Positions 23,635 to 33,587 of a stretch of DNA of 64,000 nucleotides are shown piece by piece. The notes beneath the pieces were generated by a model, which searched no databases, was not told the DNA's origin, and was given only the letters and a program-made list of their open reading frames with translations. A program made the position numbers and the translations under genes. The stretch spans positions 58,325,295-58,389,294 of the forward strand of contig CM067370.1 of assembly GCA_034401795.1 (NCBI GenBank), read 5' to 3'. The stretch comes from Chaetoderma sp. LZ-2023a. Its lineage: Eukaryota; Mollusca; Caudofoveata; Chaetodermatida; Chaetodermatidae. Each line of letters starts with the position of its first letter. The stretch's first letter is position 1.

Positions 23635-24141
23635 CTATCCTGTAGTCTTAAACGGCAAAGCAAAGAACCCTGACTTCTTCACCTCTGGTAGCTGGAGGCT
23701 GGCGGTAGCACCTGTTTTGCTGTCGACAGTGATATGGCTCAGGCCGAGGGTGCCTACCATGAGATGCTCTCCATCCTGTTGGAATGAGCTCCGTGGTTTC
23801 AGGAGATCCTTAACCAGGTCTTGTGCATAGGACTCAGACATAACCTTGATGGCACCAGCCTCATCGACTCCGAGCATACCGAGCATCGTTGCCCTGTCCT
23901 TGATGCCCATCCCCTTGTATACAGTCTTGGCCTTGTTAATGGCCGATTGTCCTACCATATCAGTGTTCCCAATGAGATCTTGGGCTGGGATGGTACCTTG
24001 GATCTCCTGCGGGTCTCCCTTCTCATCGAAGTCTAGGAAGGAGATAGGGGCAACAGTATCCTCTGAACCGAGGCATGCCTCGCCCAAGATCGCAAGATCG
24101 CCTAGCTCTTTGCTTTCTAGGTCTGTGAATGACTGAGTCAT
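23635..24141 (-). CDS. Hypothetical module protein, 168 residues
   Basis: Intact frame starting with ATG at 24141. It has an acidic N-terminus, a central helical Ala/Met/Gly-rich region (about 75-115), then a beta-rich C-terminal half with many Thr and Ser, ending with FFALPFKTTG. No recognised domain. It is the best preserved of the hypothetical genes and lies between the small 74-residue frame and the 92-residue gene in the same row. A minor virion or core protein is possible but unproven. Confidence 0.6.
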   Translation of the reverse strand: MTQSFTDLESKELGDLAILGEACLGSEDTVAPISFLDFDEKGDPQEIQGTIPAQDLIGNTDMVGQSAINKAKTVYKGMGIKDRATMLGMLGVDEAGAIKVMSESYAQDLVKDLLKPRSSFQQDGEHLMVGTLGLSHITVDSKTGATASLQLPEVKKSGFFALPFKTTG

Positions 24142-24167
24142 AGTGCTATATACATGGCTTAAACCTA

Positions 24168-24392
24168 CTAGTCATACCCCCAGTGTAATAGTTGGGCATA
24201 GGAGGACCAAGCAGTCAGCCAAGGGAATAGGTAGCAGTGCTCAGGGTGCTGGCCCTCTCTGCAGGGACATGCCTTGTGGGCGGTCCACCATTCCCAGGCA
24301 TTGGCGATCCTCAGTTCGCGTGCTCGACTATGAGCTACACACCGCCCTCTGGCACGCCATGCCTCATATGCTGCAGGGGTCTCATGATCCAT
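24168..24392 (-). CDS. Possible small Trp/Cys-rich protein
   Basis: 74-codon frame with ATG at 24392, 20 bp after the stop of the preceding gene and 27 bp before the next start, so it fills the row. It is rich in Trp, Arg and Ala with a CPC motif near residue 44. Opposite-strand frames of similar length exist here, so the coding assignment rests mainly on spacing. Confidence 0.4.
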   Translation of the reverse strand: MDHETPAAYEAWRARGRCVAHSRARELRIANAWEWWTAHKACPCREGQHPEHCYLFPWLTAWSSYAQLLHWGYD

Positions 24393-24411
24393 CTCTCACT
24401 ATTCAGAGGGG

Positions 24412-24916
24412 TTAAACGTAGGCGACGATGATCGTTGCTAGCCCTAGACCCGCGGCCTCCATTAGTGTAACACGTTCACCCATGATCTTGGCGGCAACGG
24501 TGTAGGAGGCACCACTGAGGGCGATCTTTGGGATGTGGCGAGTTATTCCAAGACAGTGCCCAGCCACCCCACTCACCACTGTAGCGAGGGCAGCCACAGT
24601 GGTGGCAGGAAGAACCTCATTCCCCCCTGTCATCTTCACCACGGCCACATTCGCCGCAACATTACTGACGACATGGACTGCCAGAGGTTTTGCTTTGGTC
24701 AGTAACTTCTGTGTCTTGGTTCGCAGCAGGTTCTCCACCTTCTGAAGACTTGCCTAGCTCTCGGGCAGTTGCTTCACGATCTGTACAGTTGACGTCATTG
24801 TTTAAGCCCTGAGTATACAATGCTGTTAAATGTCTGCGTCCCCTGTCGAGAGAGCTAATAAGATCTTCCCAGTCTGCATCTGCCAGGTGGCCGGGTTGGT
24901 ACTCAGGAATATTCAT
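24412..24916 (-). pseudogene. Hypothetical membrane protein, frameshifted
   Basis: It starts at ATG 24916 with an acidic N-terminal half (MNIPEYQPGHLADADW). A frameshift near 24745 separates this from a second frame (24738-24412) that has no ATG of its own and an in-frame stop just upstream, so both belong to one gene of about 168 residues. The second part has a basic stretch (KTQKLLTKAK), then two hydrophobic segments rich in Ala, Val and Gly that could cross a membrane. A role in a virion membrane or capsid interior is inference. It is divergent from the plus-strand gene at 24940 with only 23 bp between the starts. Confidence 0.5.
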
Positions 24917-24939
24917 CTCTCTATTGAGACATCTTAAAC
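24917..24939. promoter_or_regulatory. Divergent start-to-start gap
   Basis: Only 23 bp separate two divergent starts, so any promoters must overlap the coding ends. No TATA box is seen. Confidence 0.35.
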
Positions 24940-25425
24940 ATGTCCGGGCTCACGCTATGCGAGAAGTACTATGAGGTCTTCTGGAAGGAGTTGAAGGACT
25001 ACAAGAAGAAGACCCCAGATTAGCTCACTCAGCTCTCCAGTGCTGAGCTGACAGCTGTGAAGCTCTATCTAGGATTTGGTAAGGGGCAGATCTGCTTCCT
25101 CGAATACCTTATCATGGGCGGGAGTATCGTCGAGCAGCTCCTGCGAGCTAAAGGTTTCTACAAGGATCGGGAGTATCTGTCAGATGTGTTCCAGCAGTTG
25201 CAGACCTCCATGGCCTCACCTAACTCAGAGATGAACAAGGCTCTGCGATACTACAAGCTGGAAAAAGGATGCGCTGTGGAACCATCCAGCCCTTGGATGT
25301 GCATGTTGGCAGCGTGAATAGGGGCTGTAGGGCAGGCCAAGCTGGTTCAGTGTCTCACCGTGGTCCCCACTGCTACTGTAGAGAGTCAGGATAGTCTTAT
25401 AGCTGATTTGCTAGCAGCGGAGTAG
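24940..25425 (+). pseudogene. Hypothetical module protein, two in-frame stops
   Basis: One frame of 162 codons from ATG 24940 to TAG 25423, interrupted only by TAG at 25021 and TGA at 25315. The product is Tyr/Lys/Leu-rich and mainly helical (CEKYYEVFWKELKDYKKK near the start), with no known domain. Its 3' end overlaps the 3' end of the convergent capsid-like gene by about 15 bp. That the frame survives past both stops suggests nonsense mutations rather than frameshifts. Confidence 0.55.
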
Positions 25426-26644
25426 GCTGATCCCGAGCACCATGATAGCTAGGCCTGACAACACTCATACAGCTACCATGGGAAGCGGTGTCGTGTCAAC
25501 TGGCTGCAGTGTCAGGGTCGGAATGACTGCATGGCCTGTACTATGCGTTGATGTGTTGATATCAGTGTTGAAGCCGAAGTGGACACCAGGGGAACTCCCC
25601 TCGACTATCATGTTGTTATAGCCCCTGACTTGGAGGTCCTTGATGTTCACGATCATGTTGCTCGGAATCAACCGCAGGTGTGGTGAAATAGCAACGTCAA
25701 GTTTGCGACGGGCCTTCTGCAACCCCTGCTGGAACTTAGCAATAAGACTGCTGGGTTCTGCCACGATGATCATATCTTCAACGAGCCTGATGAACATGGC
25801 CTGGACCTCTGCTCCGCTGACACCATCTATGGAATGACGCAGCTTGGTCTGTGCTGTAAGGAGGCAGTAGCACAGTGCTTCCAGCGACTGGTTGATCCGA
25901 ACGATCCCTGCCGGTGTGAGGCCTGAGGTGATGTGTGGGACAAAGTACTTCCACACATCTGGTGATGTGCATATTTTGCACCAGCGCTCCAGGGTCGGAG
26001 TCTGGATTGAACGAGAATGTCGCTGTCTTCCGGCGGCCTACTCGTCGGGGTGTTCGAAAGGGGAATCCTGAGTAGTCACGTCTCGGGTCACCATACATAA
26101 CCCCCAGGCCACTGTTGTTACCACCATGCCACCGATAGTCTGGGTGAGCGCTGAACTCTCTCTGTAGTTTGCTGGCCGCTGAGACGCTCTGACTGTTGAG
26201 CTGTGGGTCGAAGTCGTTTGTATCAGGGAGGCTTGGACCCAGCTCATGAAGGATTCATCGCACTGTGAAGTACACGTGGAATCTGAGACAGCTGGCAATG
26301 AGCACAGCTTCAGGAGTATCAGAATAGGAGTGAAGCAGGGTGGAACTTACTCAACATCCTGCCGTGGCACACCACACGGCAAAGTTCAGCTGCTGATTCC
26401 AGTATGAGAGGCTTGGAGCAGCCAACCAAGTATGAGCTCGCTTCGCATCCTTGATGGTGATTGGGCGGTTGGTCAGCGGTCGTGGGTTGACGGAGAAGCT
26501 GGTTCGGGACCATCCATCCACTGTGATGGAGAACGGTGTTAGCTCTGGTATATCATCCAGCAGACCTCTCTGGCAAGTCAAGGGTGTACCCAGGAGGGGT
26601 GGTTGGCTCTGGATAACTGTCGTGAGGTTAAGTGGGAAGGCCAT
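25411..26644 (-). pseudogene. Capsid-like virion protein with C-terminal membrane segment (candidate)
   Basis: About 410 codons from ATG 26644. Lesions: TGA at about 26351, a second TGA near 26255, a frameshift near 26000 and TGA at 25465, after which the same frame continues to 25411. The middle is rich in aromatic and beta-forming residues (LSYWNQQLNFAVWCATAGC, FHVYFTVR). The following part has conserved-looking helices (AGIVRINQSLEALCYCLL). The last 20 residues are a hydrophobic anchor (VLSGLAIMVLGISLL). Size, position next to the membrane-hairpin gene and presence of an ATPase suggest a major or minor capsid component. I cannot confirm a jelly-roll fold by eye. It could also be an unrelated structural protein. 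Confidence 0.5.
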
Positions 26645-26683
26645 CTATACTGGTGTTCTTAAAGCTAGCGTACAGACAGCACA

Positions 26684-27919
26684 CTATTTGTAGTCATCTC
26701 CACTGCAGAGACCGACGAGGTGACCTCGCCGTAACATCTCGTTTTTTAGCTCCTCTTTATCAACCTGCCCACTCGAGCCTTTGAGGTATTGCTGTCGCAC
26801 TTTAGGTTTCTCTGTGTGGTACATGGCTTGGACCTTCAATATATGGTGGTACTCTTCATCGGTGACCTGGCCATCCTCGAAAGCTTTGCTGACAGACTCG
26901 TCGATAGTCCGTAGCATACTCTGTGCCAGTGTCACGTACTTAGCATGCTTCTCCAGCCTCCTTGTGATCTGCCGCTGCCCCACCCCCAAGCCCGTGACCA
27001 AGACAGTGGCGGCTAGTGTCACGCCACCCAGCGGGATGGCGACGAGGGCACCCACCCCTGTAGTGAGAGTGGCCACAGCTGCCACACCAGCACTGGCTCC
27101 AATCACACCTGCAGCAATGGTTGTACGCGTGAGGACGTTGTATGCCATCTTATATCGCCTGCCCGTTCTGCTGTACTTTTCTGCCTCGCGGACGAGATTC
27201 TGCCTGATGGTATCTATCTGCTGGAGTCGCCAGCCGTGGATGGTACCGCCCTCGTCAGCAGTCAGGGAGGGGTATAGTTCTGGTTGCTTCCGCCACTCAG
27301 ATTCTGCCATAGTATATCTGGAGGCGTAAACAGGCATCACCTGCAGAATCTGCTCATGAGTCATAGAAGGGTTCATTTTGGAGAGCCTGGCGAACCATAC
27401 CAGCTTGCAGGTGTTGAGACAGACGTCTCTTAGACAGCGGTCATCCAGCACTATGACGGGTGCCAGTAGCTTTCTGAGACATGACATCTGGAACTTCACC
27501 TTATTACCATGATAGTAGGTCCGCCGCTGGATGGCTTTCTTGGTCTTACACTTCTATGCCATCTTCTCTTCCCACTGTATGACCTCTTGCTCATCCTCGT
27601 CTGAGAGGACACCTGGCTCATCCTCGTCTGTGAAGACATCTGGCTCATCGTCATATGTGAAGACATCTGGCTCATCACCATCTGTCAAGACTCCTGCATC
27701 CCGCTTACTCTTCTTCAGGAGGTCCTGCCAGTATTTGGAAGCTTCACTGTTCCTTTGCCTACTTGCAATGCTCACGGTCTGTTGACACCAGCTCTCCCGC
27801 TGTTGTCACTCTCCTTCTTGTTGCAGTGTGAGCATCTGTTCGTTTTGTGCAGGGGTCATGAAGGGGCAACCCTCTTTCATCATCTCGGCAAAGGTCAGAT
27901 AATGCTGGTATGATATCAT
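26684..27919 (-). pseudogene. Module protein with large hydrophobic hairpin
   Basis: One frame of 411 codons from ATG 27919 to 26684 with only two stops (TGA at 27808-27806 and TAG at 27556-27554). The first 140 residues include an acidic repeated motif (DEPDVFT and variants, three to four copies). Later comes a basic Lys/Arg/Tyr stretch, then about 45 Ala/Gly/Val/Thr residues (about 266-312) forming a likely helical hairpin in a membrane, followed by charged helices (HAKYVTLAQSMLRTIDESV). I recognise this layout as recurring in mobile-element-linked invertebrate proteins but cannot name a family. Its ATG overlaps the stop of the preceding gene (ATGA). Confidence 0.6.
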
Positions 27920-28299
27920 GTTGTCATCAGGTCAATGAGTAATAAGAGTGTAAACTCTAAATGGGCATCCGATATCCCATCCGTGCTGGCATATATGTTA
28001 ATGGAGGGGCTGTCAAACAGGTGATTTACAGCTGTGAACAGGCTAAGACTGATAGCTTTCCATAGGTTGCTGTTGGCACGTGGGAGATACTCTATCACGT
28101 CCAGGCTGACTTCTACCAGTGAGCTGCTGTGTGCACTGCCCGGAGGTTGATGTATCACATCGGCATGTATGTATGTTGTGCCCTACTGGGGCACCTCGAA
28201 GAGGACCCATTCTACACGGTACTGTTCTGCCCGTCTCCCCTCTAGAGAGGGTGAGATTACGTTCTCACCACCGGAGAGCAGCAGTCGGACAATCAGCAT
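27916..28299 (-). pseudogene. Small beta-rich module protein (possible minor capsid)
   Basis: 128-codon frame from ATG 28299 with one stop (TAG at 28185-28183). Alternating hydrophobic residues (MLIVRLLLSGG, YRVEWVLFEVPQ) and a C-terminal helix-strand region (LEFTLLLLIDLM) suggest a compact beta-rich fold of single-jelly-roll size. This is only a structural guess. Its stop overlaps the next start by 4 bp, so the two genes were probably cotranscribed. Its start faces the plus-strand gene at 28338 across 38 bp. Confidence 0.5.
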
Positions 28300-28337
28300 G
28301 GTTATATGTTTTGTTTAAACCCCTCCAATAGTGTGCT
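28300..28337. promoter_or_regulatory. Divergent start-to-start gap
   Basis: 38 bp between divergent starts; TTTTGTTTAAACCC is the only notable motif. It is a likely shared promoter by position only. Confidence 0.35.
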
Positions 28338-29192
28338 ATGGAACCCATATTTGCTCACTCGACTGGTCTTGCTGACCTGGCAGATGTGTATGCAGTTGAT
28401 GCTGCCAAGGTAGAAGAGAGCGATGGTAAGTCATTCGCCCTACAGTATGAAGCAAGCTCAAAGGCATTCTCCCTCCACCCCATTGGTGGTGATGGGGTGG
28501 AGCTGCTCACAGACCTCAAGGATGTGATGAAGGGGCATCTTGGTCGCAACATAGATGGCCACAAGATCGTGTTTCGGTACGATTTCCCGAAGAGGAAGTA
28601 CATCCTCGAGCCGTTGATTGAGCTCTCGGATACAGAGGTGGCAGACATCAACACCCTAAATAGAGACCTCAGCTTTCATCTGGTCAAACCATATTCGAAC
28701 GGTGCCCCGCTGATGGCCCATGATGGCCTGCTATTTACCCTGGCAAAAAACCTGCAGTTCATATTTTAGAAGAATGAAGTGTGGTACCGTGCTGGACCTG
28801 GGGGTGACTGGCAAACATGGTTGTCCCTATATAGGCCTCCCACAGTCATTGACATAGAGGTTACTCCCCTCTCCACTGTTGTGAAAAAGGATGGGACAGT
28901 TCGAAAGCTCTACAATCGGGGATCATCCTTCCTCACATACATAGGTGAAGGTGTCTCCCTGACGAGGGTGGGTCACCAGATCGGGGTTACAGGTAGAAGG
29001 CTCCTGCTGCGTCGTCCATTCAATGGACCAGAAGAAGCTGTTAACCTCCAGGAGGGCATCCTATGGGTAGATTGTGTGTCACATGTCACCAGAGCCAAGG
29101 ATGCTGTTAAACTGCTTCAGCGAGTCGGACTCACTAGCCCGCAAATGACTCATATAATCCTAGAGCTACGTTTCTTAGCCAAGGCAAAGTGA
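28338..29192 (+). pseudogene. Hypothetical module protein, one in-frame stop
   Basis: 285-codon frame from ATG 28338 to TGA 29190 with a single TAG at 28767. The N-terminal part has mixed alpha/beta character (KIVFRYDFPKRKYILEPL). The C-terminal part includes PPTVIDIEVTPLSTVVKK and a helical end (AKDAVKLLQRVGLTSPQ). No domain is recognised. It starts the plus-strand row that continues with two tiny genes. A virion or assembly role is inferred from location only. Confidence 0.55.
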
Positions 29193-29218
29193 AGCGGCTA
29201 GCCCCTGCCCATGAGGGG

Positions 29219-29320
29219 ATGAAGATCACTATCGAACCGGATGGAGCAGGGCTTGATCTGGCACAGATATTTCTCGAGGGGTTCACTCTGTTCAGTTTAG
29301 CTCTTCATATATGGCCATGA
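29219..29320 (+). CDS. Tiny ORF (33 residues)
   Basis: ATG at 29219, TGA at 29318. It has a hydrophobic C-terminal half (IFLEGFTLFSLALHIW) that could span a membrane and overlaps the next start by 10 bp. Such small membrane peptides are frequent in compact viral rows, but the length makes coding uncertain. Confidence 0.35.
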   Translation: MKITIEPDGAGLDLAQIFLEGFTLFSLALHIWP

Positions 29321-29679
29321 TTCTCATCATACTGCTCGTGCTGGTGTTTACAGCAGTGGCACAGGGCACTGAGACTGCCATGATATTAGATGCCAAGTGG
29401 GCCCACTTTCTGGATGCCCCCCTCCCCCAGTACAATCCTTGGGTCGACCCCTTGCGGAGAAACATTTACGACGGCTTTCACCCACGTGAAGAGATCGAGT
29501 CTGTCTGCCACTTCTATGGTGTGGAGAGGGTAGGACGTGGTTGTCTGCTGGAGACACCTGCTCAGCACCAGATTCTCTGCATAACATGTGAACATGCCAG
29601 AGTCTGCCGTGGCACAAATGCTAAGCACTTTAGCATCCTGCCAGGTGAGCGTTGTCAAGGTAGATGGAAGCAAATTTAG
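29311..29679 (+). CDS. Secreted or membrane protein with six cysteines
   Basis: 122 codons, intact. Residues 1-19 (MAMILIILLVLVFTAVAQG) form a signal peptide or anchor. The ectodomain has six Cys (66, 78, 90, 93, 99, 115), enough for three disulfides, and no recognised family. As the last gene before the right terminal repeat and with an intact frame, it may be an accessory or envelope-type product. A non-viral cargo gene is also possible. Confidence 0.5.
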   Translation: MAMILIILLVLVFTAVAQGTETAMILDAKWAHFLDAPLPQYNPWVDPLRRNIYDGFHPREEIESVCHFYGVERVGRGCLLETPAQHQILCITCEHARVCRGTNAKHFSILPGERCQGRWKQI

Positions 29680-29833
29680 ATTATACAATCAATGTTATAT
29701 ATTATGATATATCGTTAAAAAAATAATTATAAAACCAGATTTTTAAACCTACACGGTTGTACGGTTGTCAAATTATGTCACCGGTTTTCGAACTGTCATG
29801 CTTAAAAATCTGGAGACTGTTCAAAATCTGGAT

Positions 29834-29856
29834 AACCGCACAGCCCTAGTGGGTCG
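29834..29856. repeat. Right terminal inverted repeat with flanking 8-mer
   Basis: AACCGCACAGCCCTA (29834-29848), followed by GTGGGTCG. Inside it, the motif CCAGATTTT or its complement occurs three times between 29740 and 29832, as expected for subterminal repeats bound by hAT-type transposases. Confidence 0.6.
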
Positions 29857-30229
29857 GTGTCCATCCTTCCTCCTACTTCTCTACTATTCCACTACAATCT
29901 AGATCAGCCTTAGCGTGGGAGAACACATCCTGATGTTCTTTCAGTAGTTTCTTCACGGTTTTGCGCCCACTTTCTCCAAGATGTGGACTTGCATCTTAAG
30001 ATAATCAGGCAAGTCCATGTCATTTCCGTTACCAGCATGTCCATGCTAGCTCATTCTCATACTACCACGTGTTTCCACACAATTCACATCCTGCTCAGTC
30101 ATAGTGACTGATTCACATGATGCAATAGATATGCTCTTTATACCAGAAGCAGATGTATGTATTACTCTTAACAGAACAGTACCACAACTTGGATCCACTA
30201 GAGCTATGATGAGAATTAAACCCTGACAA
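29857..30229. other. Unassigned
   Basis: Nothing recognised. Confidence 0.5.
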
Positions 30230-30687
30230 ATCGAAATGTTTTGGTTTGGTTCAATGATTGCAGTTTATCATGGAGTCTCAGGTATATTCTAGATTCAGGT
30301 TTCCCTATATGTCCAGATCTTCATCCTCAGTGTTTTCTAAGACTACTGCCTGCAGCCATGCATCTCATTGCAAACATCTTAAGCCCTGTGTCAACTCGCA
30401 CTTCATCTCCCACTGTGCCCAGTGCTTGTCTAGTCATGCTTCAAACGCCTTTACTGTCGGAGCGCTCGCCGCTTCTTCTGGAAGTTTGTTCCATGCCTCA
30501 GCTACTCGTATGCAAAAGCTATTCTGCCTGAGACTACTGGCCGATCTCCGATAGATTTTCAAATGGTGAGGAAACTTCACTGTGATCTACACTGCTCATC
30601 ATCTTATACACCTCTATCATATCCCCATGCAGTCTTCGATATGTTACAGTTGGCATCTTAAGTTTCTTCAGGCGATCAGGACCAGAA
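30230..30687 (-). pseudogene. LINE ORF2 C-terminal fragment
   Basis: Read from 30687 down: LKKLKMPTVTYRRLHGDMIE, a frame change near 30560, then RVAEAWNKLPEEAASAPT and a LDKHW motif before a stop at about 30362. This is the standard end of CR1/L2-type ORF2. It is truncated on its 5' side exactly where the LTR begins. Confidence 0.75.
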
Positions 30688-30883
30688 TGACACGAGGATT
30701 TCAGAACTGTTTATTTGATTAAAATCGGACCGGAAATTCCCTAGTTATCATTAAAACTCCAGTTAAATTATTGTTAAATTATTTTCAAAATATTGCTTTT
30801 GACGTTGTAATCGCGTATATGCATTAACTGAATGGGGAATGTGCTGTCCACGTGATAGCCACATCGCCAATTCTGTCAGCACG

Positions 30884-30952
30884 CTGATTGGCTACTGCTC
30901 GCCCACTGATTGGTTGGAGCGCCTGCCTCTGATGTCACGAGTAGTATAAAAG
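30884..30952 (+). promoter_or_regulatory. LTR promoter: two inverted CCAAT boxes and TATA
   Basis: GATTGG occurs twice (about 30886 and 30909), with TATAAAAG at 30945-30952. The same arrangement is preserved in the second LTR (TATAAAAG near 53049). Confidence 0.75.
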
Positions 30953-31282
30953 GGACGAAAAATCGAAGATCGAGAGTATCATTGGCATGGAAGCCGACAC
31001 GTCAGGAAGACTGCTGGACCAGCGCAGTGCTAGGCGCGGGACAACTGCAAACCAACAGTGATTCCATCATCACTGCAGTGCCTCTAGGAATAGAGTTCTC
31101 CTGCGCCGGTGGGCAGTCTTCGCGATACAACAAATTTGAATGCCCCCAGACGGCCATCCTGGAGCAAAAATAAATTAAAGTAAGAACTTCCGCCTCTGGA
31201 CTTTCCTAAGGGAGCTTTCCTGCAGATGGGCCTTCCAGGCCCGATGTGATTCTACAGAATGTAGAGTTGATGGTGATTCTTG

Positions 31283-33587
31283 GTGGATGACTCGCCGGAT
31301 CTTCCGACCATGCTGAAAAGTGGATTCAAACTTCCGTGCTGCATGTCGTGATAATTAACTTTTAGACCACAGTCTGGTGGGACTTTGCTCGGTGCGCCGC
31401 AAGAGCTATGCGACGTATCCTGCACTGTGTACCCAGTTATTGTACATGCATAATTATTCATAATAGTAGCCCTCTCTGTTAATGGGCAACTTTCAACTTT
31501 CAAACTACCATCGCCGGACAGACACTTTACAACAAACTGTTTAAATCATGTATTAGTTAAATTGACTATCTAGGGGACATCTTATTGCCCGTTCTTCTTC
31601 ACTGCCTTGAGAGTGAGCCGCATCAACAGTCTGCCTGTGGAAACCTGCTTGCAGAAATCTTCCCTGCAGTCAAGATCGTGTCATCTCGTGCTATTTCAAA
31701 TTAGTGTATCAATTTCAGTGACTTATGAACTCTTACTGTACCGATGACCAATCGGTACTCAAGGATCTATACTATTCTGCATTTAATTATTTCCGTAATA
31801 GGCACTGATGACTAATAGGTGACGTCGCAGTCCTAAGACCGCATTTTTGTACTTTCTGTTTCATATTGTATATATAATCTTTATTTCCTGTGTGTGCTCT
31901 CAACAAACAGCAACGTAAGGTCCTATGACCTGTGATAATTATATATCATTCGCACTGTATTAGTTAGTTGTGTATATGGCAAGTAGCCATCCTAGTTAAT
32001 ATGTTTTGTTTATTTATAAAAACTCTAGGACGCAGTACGCTAGGTAATGCTATACAGCAACATTATATCTGCATCACTATATTCCCCCAGCATCAATTTT
32101 ACACTGAGGTCGCTGATCATGCTCTAATTGTTTGAGCCTGACATGTTACTGATTAAACCTGGCTATTTAGCTCAATAGGATAGGTTTAAAGTAGTTAGGG
32201 ACAATTTCTCCGTAAGAGACGCATAGTGTACGCCTCCTTTCCGGATGTAGTGGGTATGTAACACCACGCACTGGCTAGGTTGTGTAAAATTGGCCAGTTA
32301 CCTTAGGGCCTCTTATTAATATCGAGTTATTGTCTCGTTCCATGATCCACCAGCCACAAGGCTTAATAATTGTCTGGATTCCCCATCGACGCGTTAGCAG
32401 GATCCGACTCTGGGAAACTATCAGAGGTTTCCGAGCCGTGATAACTAGTGCCGATTTACATACACCTCCCCCTGTATCCTCGGATACTAATTAGTTAAAC
32501 TTCCCTGCCAATGTAGGAAGCACTGCGAAAAGAAATTAATTATATTGTGACACCGGCCTGCAGTGCATCTCTTGGCATTCTGGAACTTAACCCTAATGAC
32601 AGTTAAATGTTAATTCCATAGCACGCGGTGACCGATGAGATGCGGATCTCCATCCAATTCGTTGTAGTGTCTGGGTGAGGTCTTAGAACCCACCACGCCC
32701 TCACGGGAAGGACACTAGCGGTGGATATCCGTCTCTTTATGACCACCATAAATGGCATAGCCCTTTCTAAAATTGCTTCTGTGAACTGTAAACATGTCCT
32801 GATGATGTTATATGTGGTTGCGGGACAGTGGTGACCGGATTGTTATTTAATTCCAGAGCTATTGCTCCATAACATGTATGCACGCTATCTTTCGGAGGTA
32901 GATGCTATGCAGGGCGACCTACGGAAAGCTGAGCACCTTCGCCTGTTAGATAAATTTGTCTAAAGTTAGGTAGGAATCCCTGCCACTTGCGGCCAAAGCT
33001 TGTATTCGTATCTATTAACCAAGTGGTAGGTTAGAATGTAGCAGAAGGCCCGCATAAATAAAGTGGCAACTACCAATACAGTAACTTTGGCCCTACATAA
33101 GATGGTGACCCGTGAATTCTTCGGAAACCATTCATCCCGTCTTCACGTAAACCAGTGTGCATCACATTAATTATGGCTTCACTAGGATTGTTCAGCACTT
33201 AGCATTTTCTGTTTGAACAAAAGAGTGGCCCTTTTTGCCAGCTCCGCTTCAGCATTGAAGGCATTTTCCTGTGGCGGAGGCCCGCCCGCACGAGGCACTT
33301 TCCTCTCGCACAAACAACATTTTTTGTGTATGTCTGTTAGGGGTGTAATTAGATTATATTAAACTACCAAGTAGCCTCGTCACGATGCTCCCTTGCGGGG
33401 ATACCTCTGCAGATTTAAGGTTCTGTGTGGTAACTTTGGCGAGACCACTTAGAAAGAACACCGGATGGCTCTATGTACTGTATTAATTGCTCATTACTGT
33501 CAAACGAGTGATATTGTTTGTATAGTAAATATTATTTTGTGACTGTTTAATTATTATCATCATGTCCGTGTTCCTAAATTTGGATGA
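31283..33587. other. 2.3-kb segment present in one LTR only
   Basis: Flanked by GATGAC on both sides (GGTGGATGAC at the left, TGGATGAC at the right) relative to the shorter LTR. It contains CCCTACA followed by TGGTGACCCGTGAATTC at 33103, which looks like another LTR end plus primer-binding site, so it may be a partial second LTR element. No coding region seen. Confidence 0.4.

Larger units (their letters stand above)
20581..29848. mobile_element. 9.3-kb composite element: hAT-like ends around a virus-like gene module
   Basis: Seen directly: a perfect 15-bp terminal inverted repeat, a 7/8 flanking duplication and an intron-less, GC-richer cluster of about 13 genes on both strands with gaps of 2-40 bp or small overlaps. 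A packaging-type ATPase and candidate virion proteins are present. No DNA polymerase B, retroviral-type integrase or hAT transposase was seen. Inference: either the virion module of a Polinton-like element landed inside a non-autonomous hAT copy, or the module moves with these ends. All larger genes are damaged. Confidence 0.55.

Noticed and set aside
24143..24431. Plus-strand frames opposite the 74-residue gene
   Set aside because: They would break the gene row, have no neighbours in frame and show no motif.
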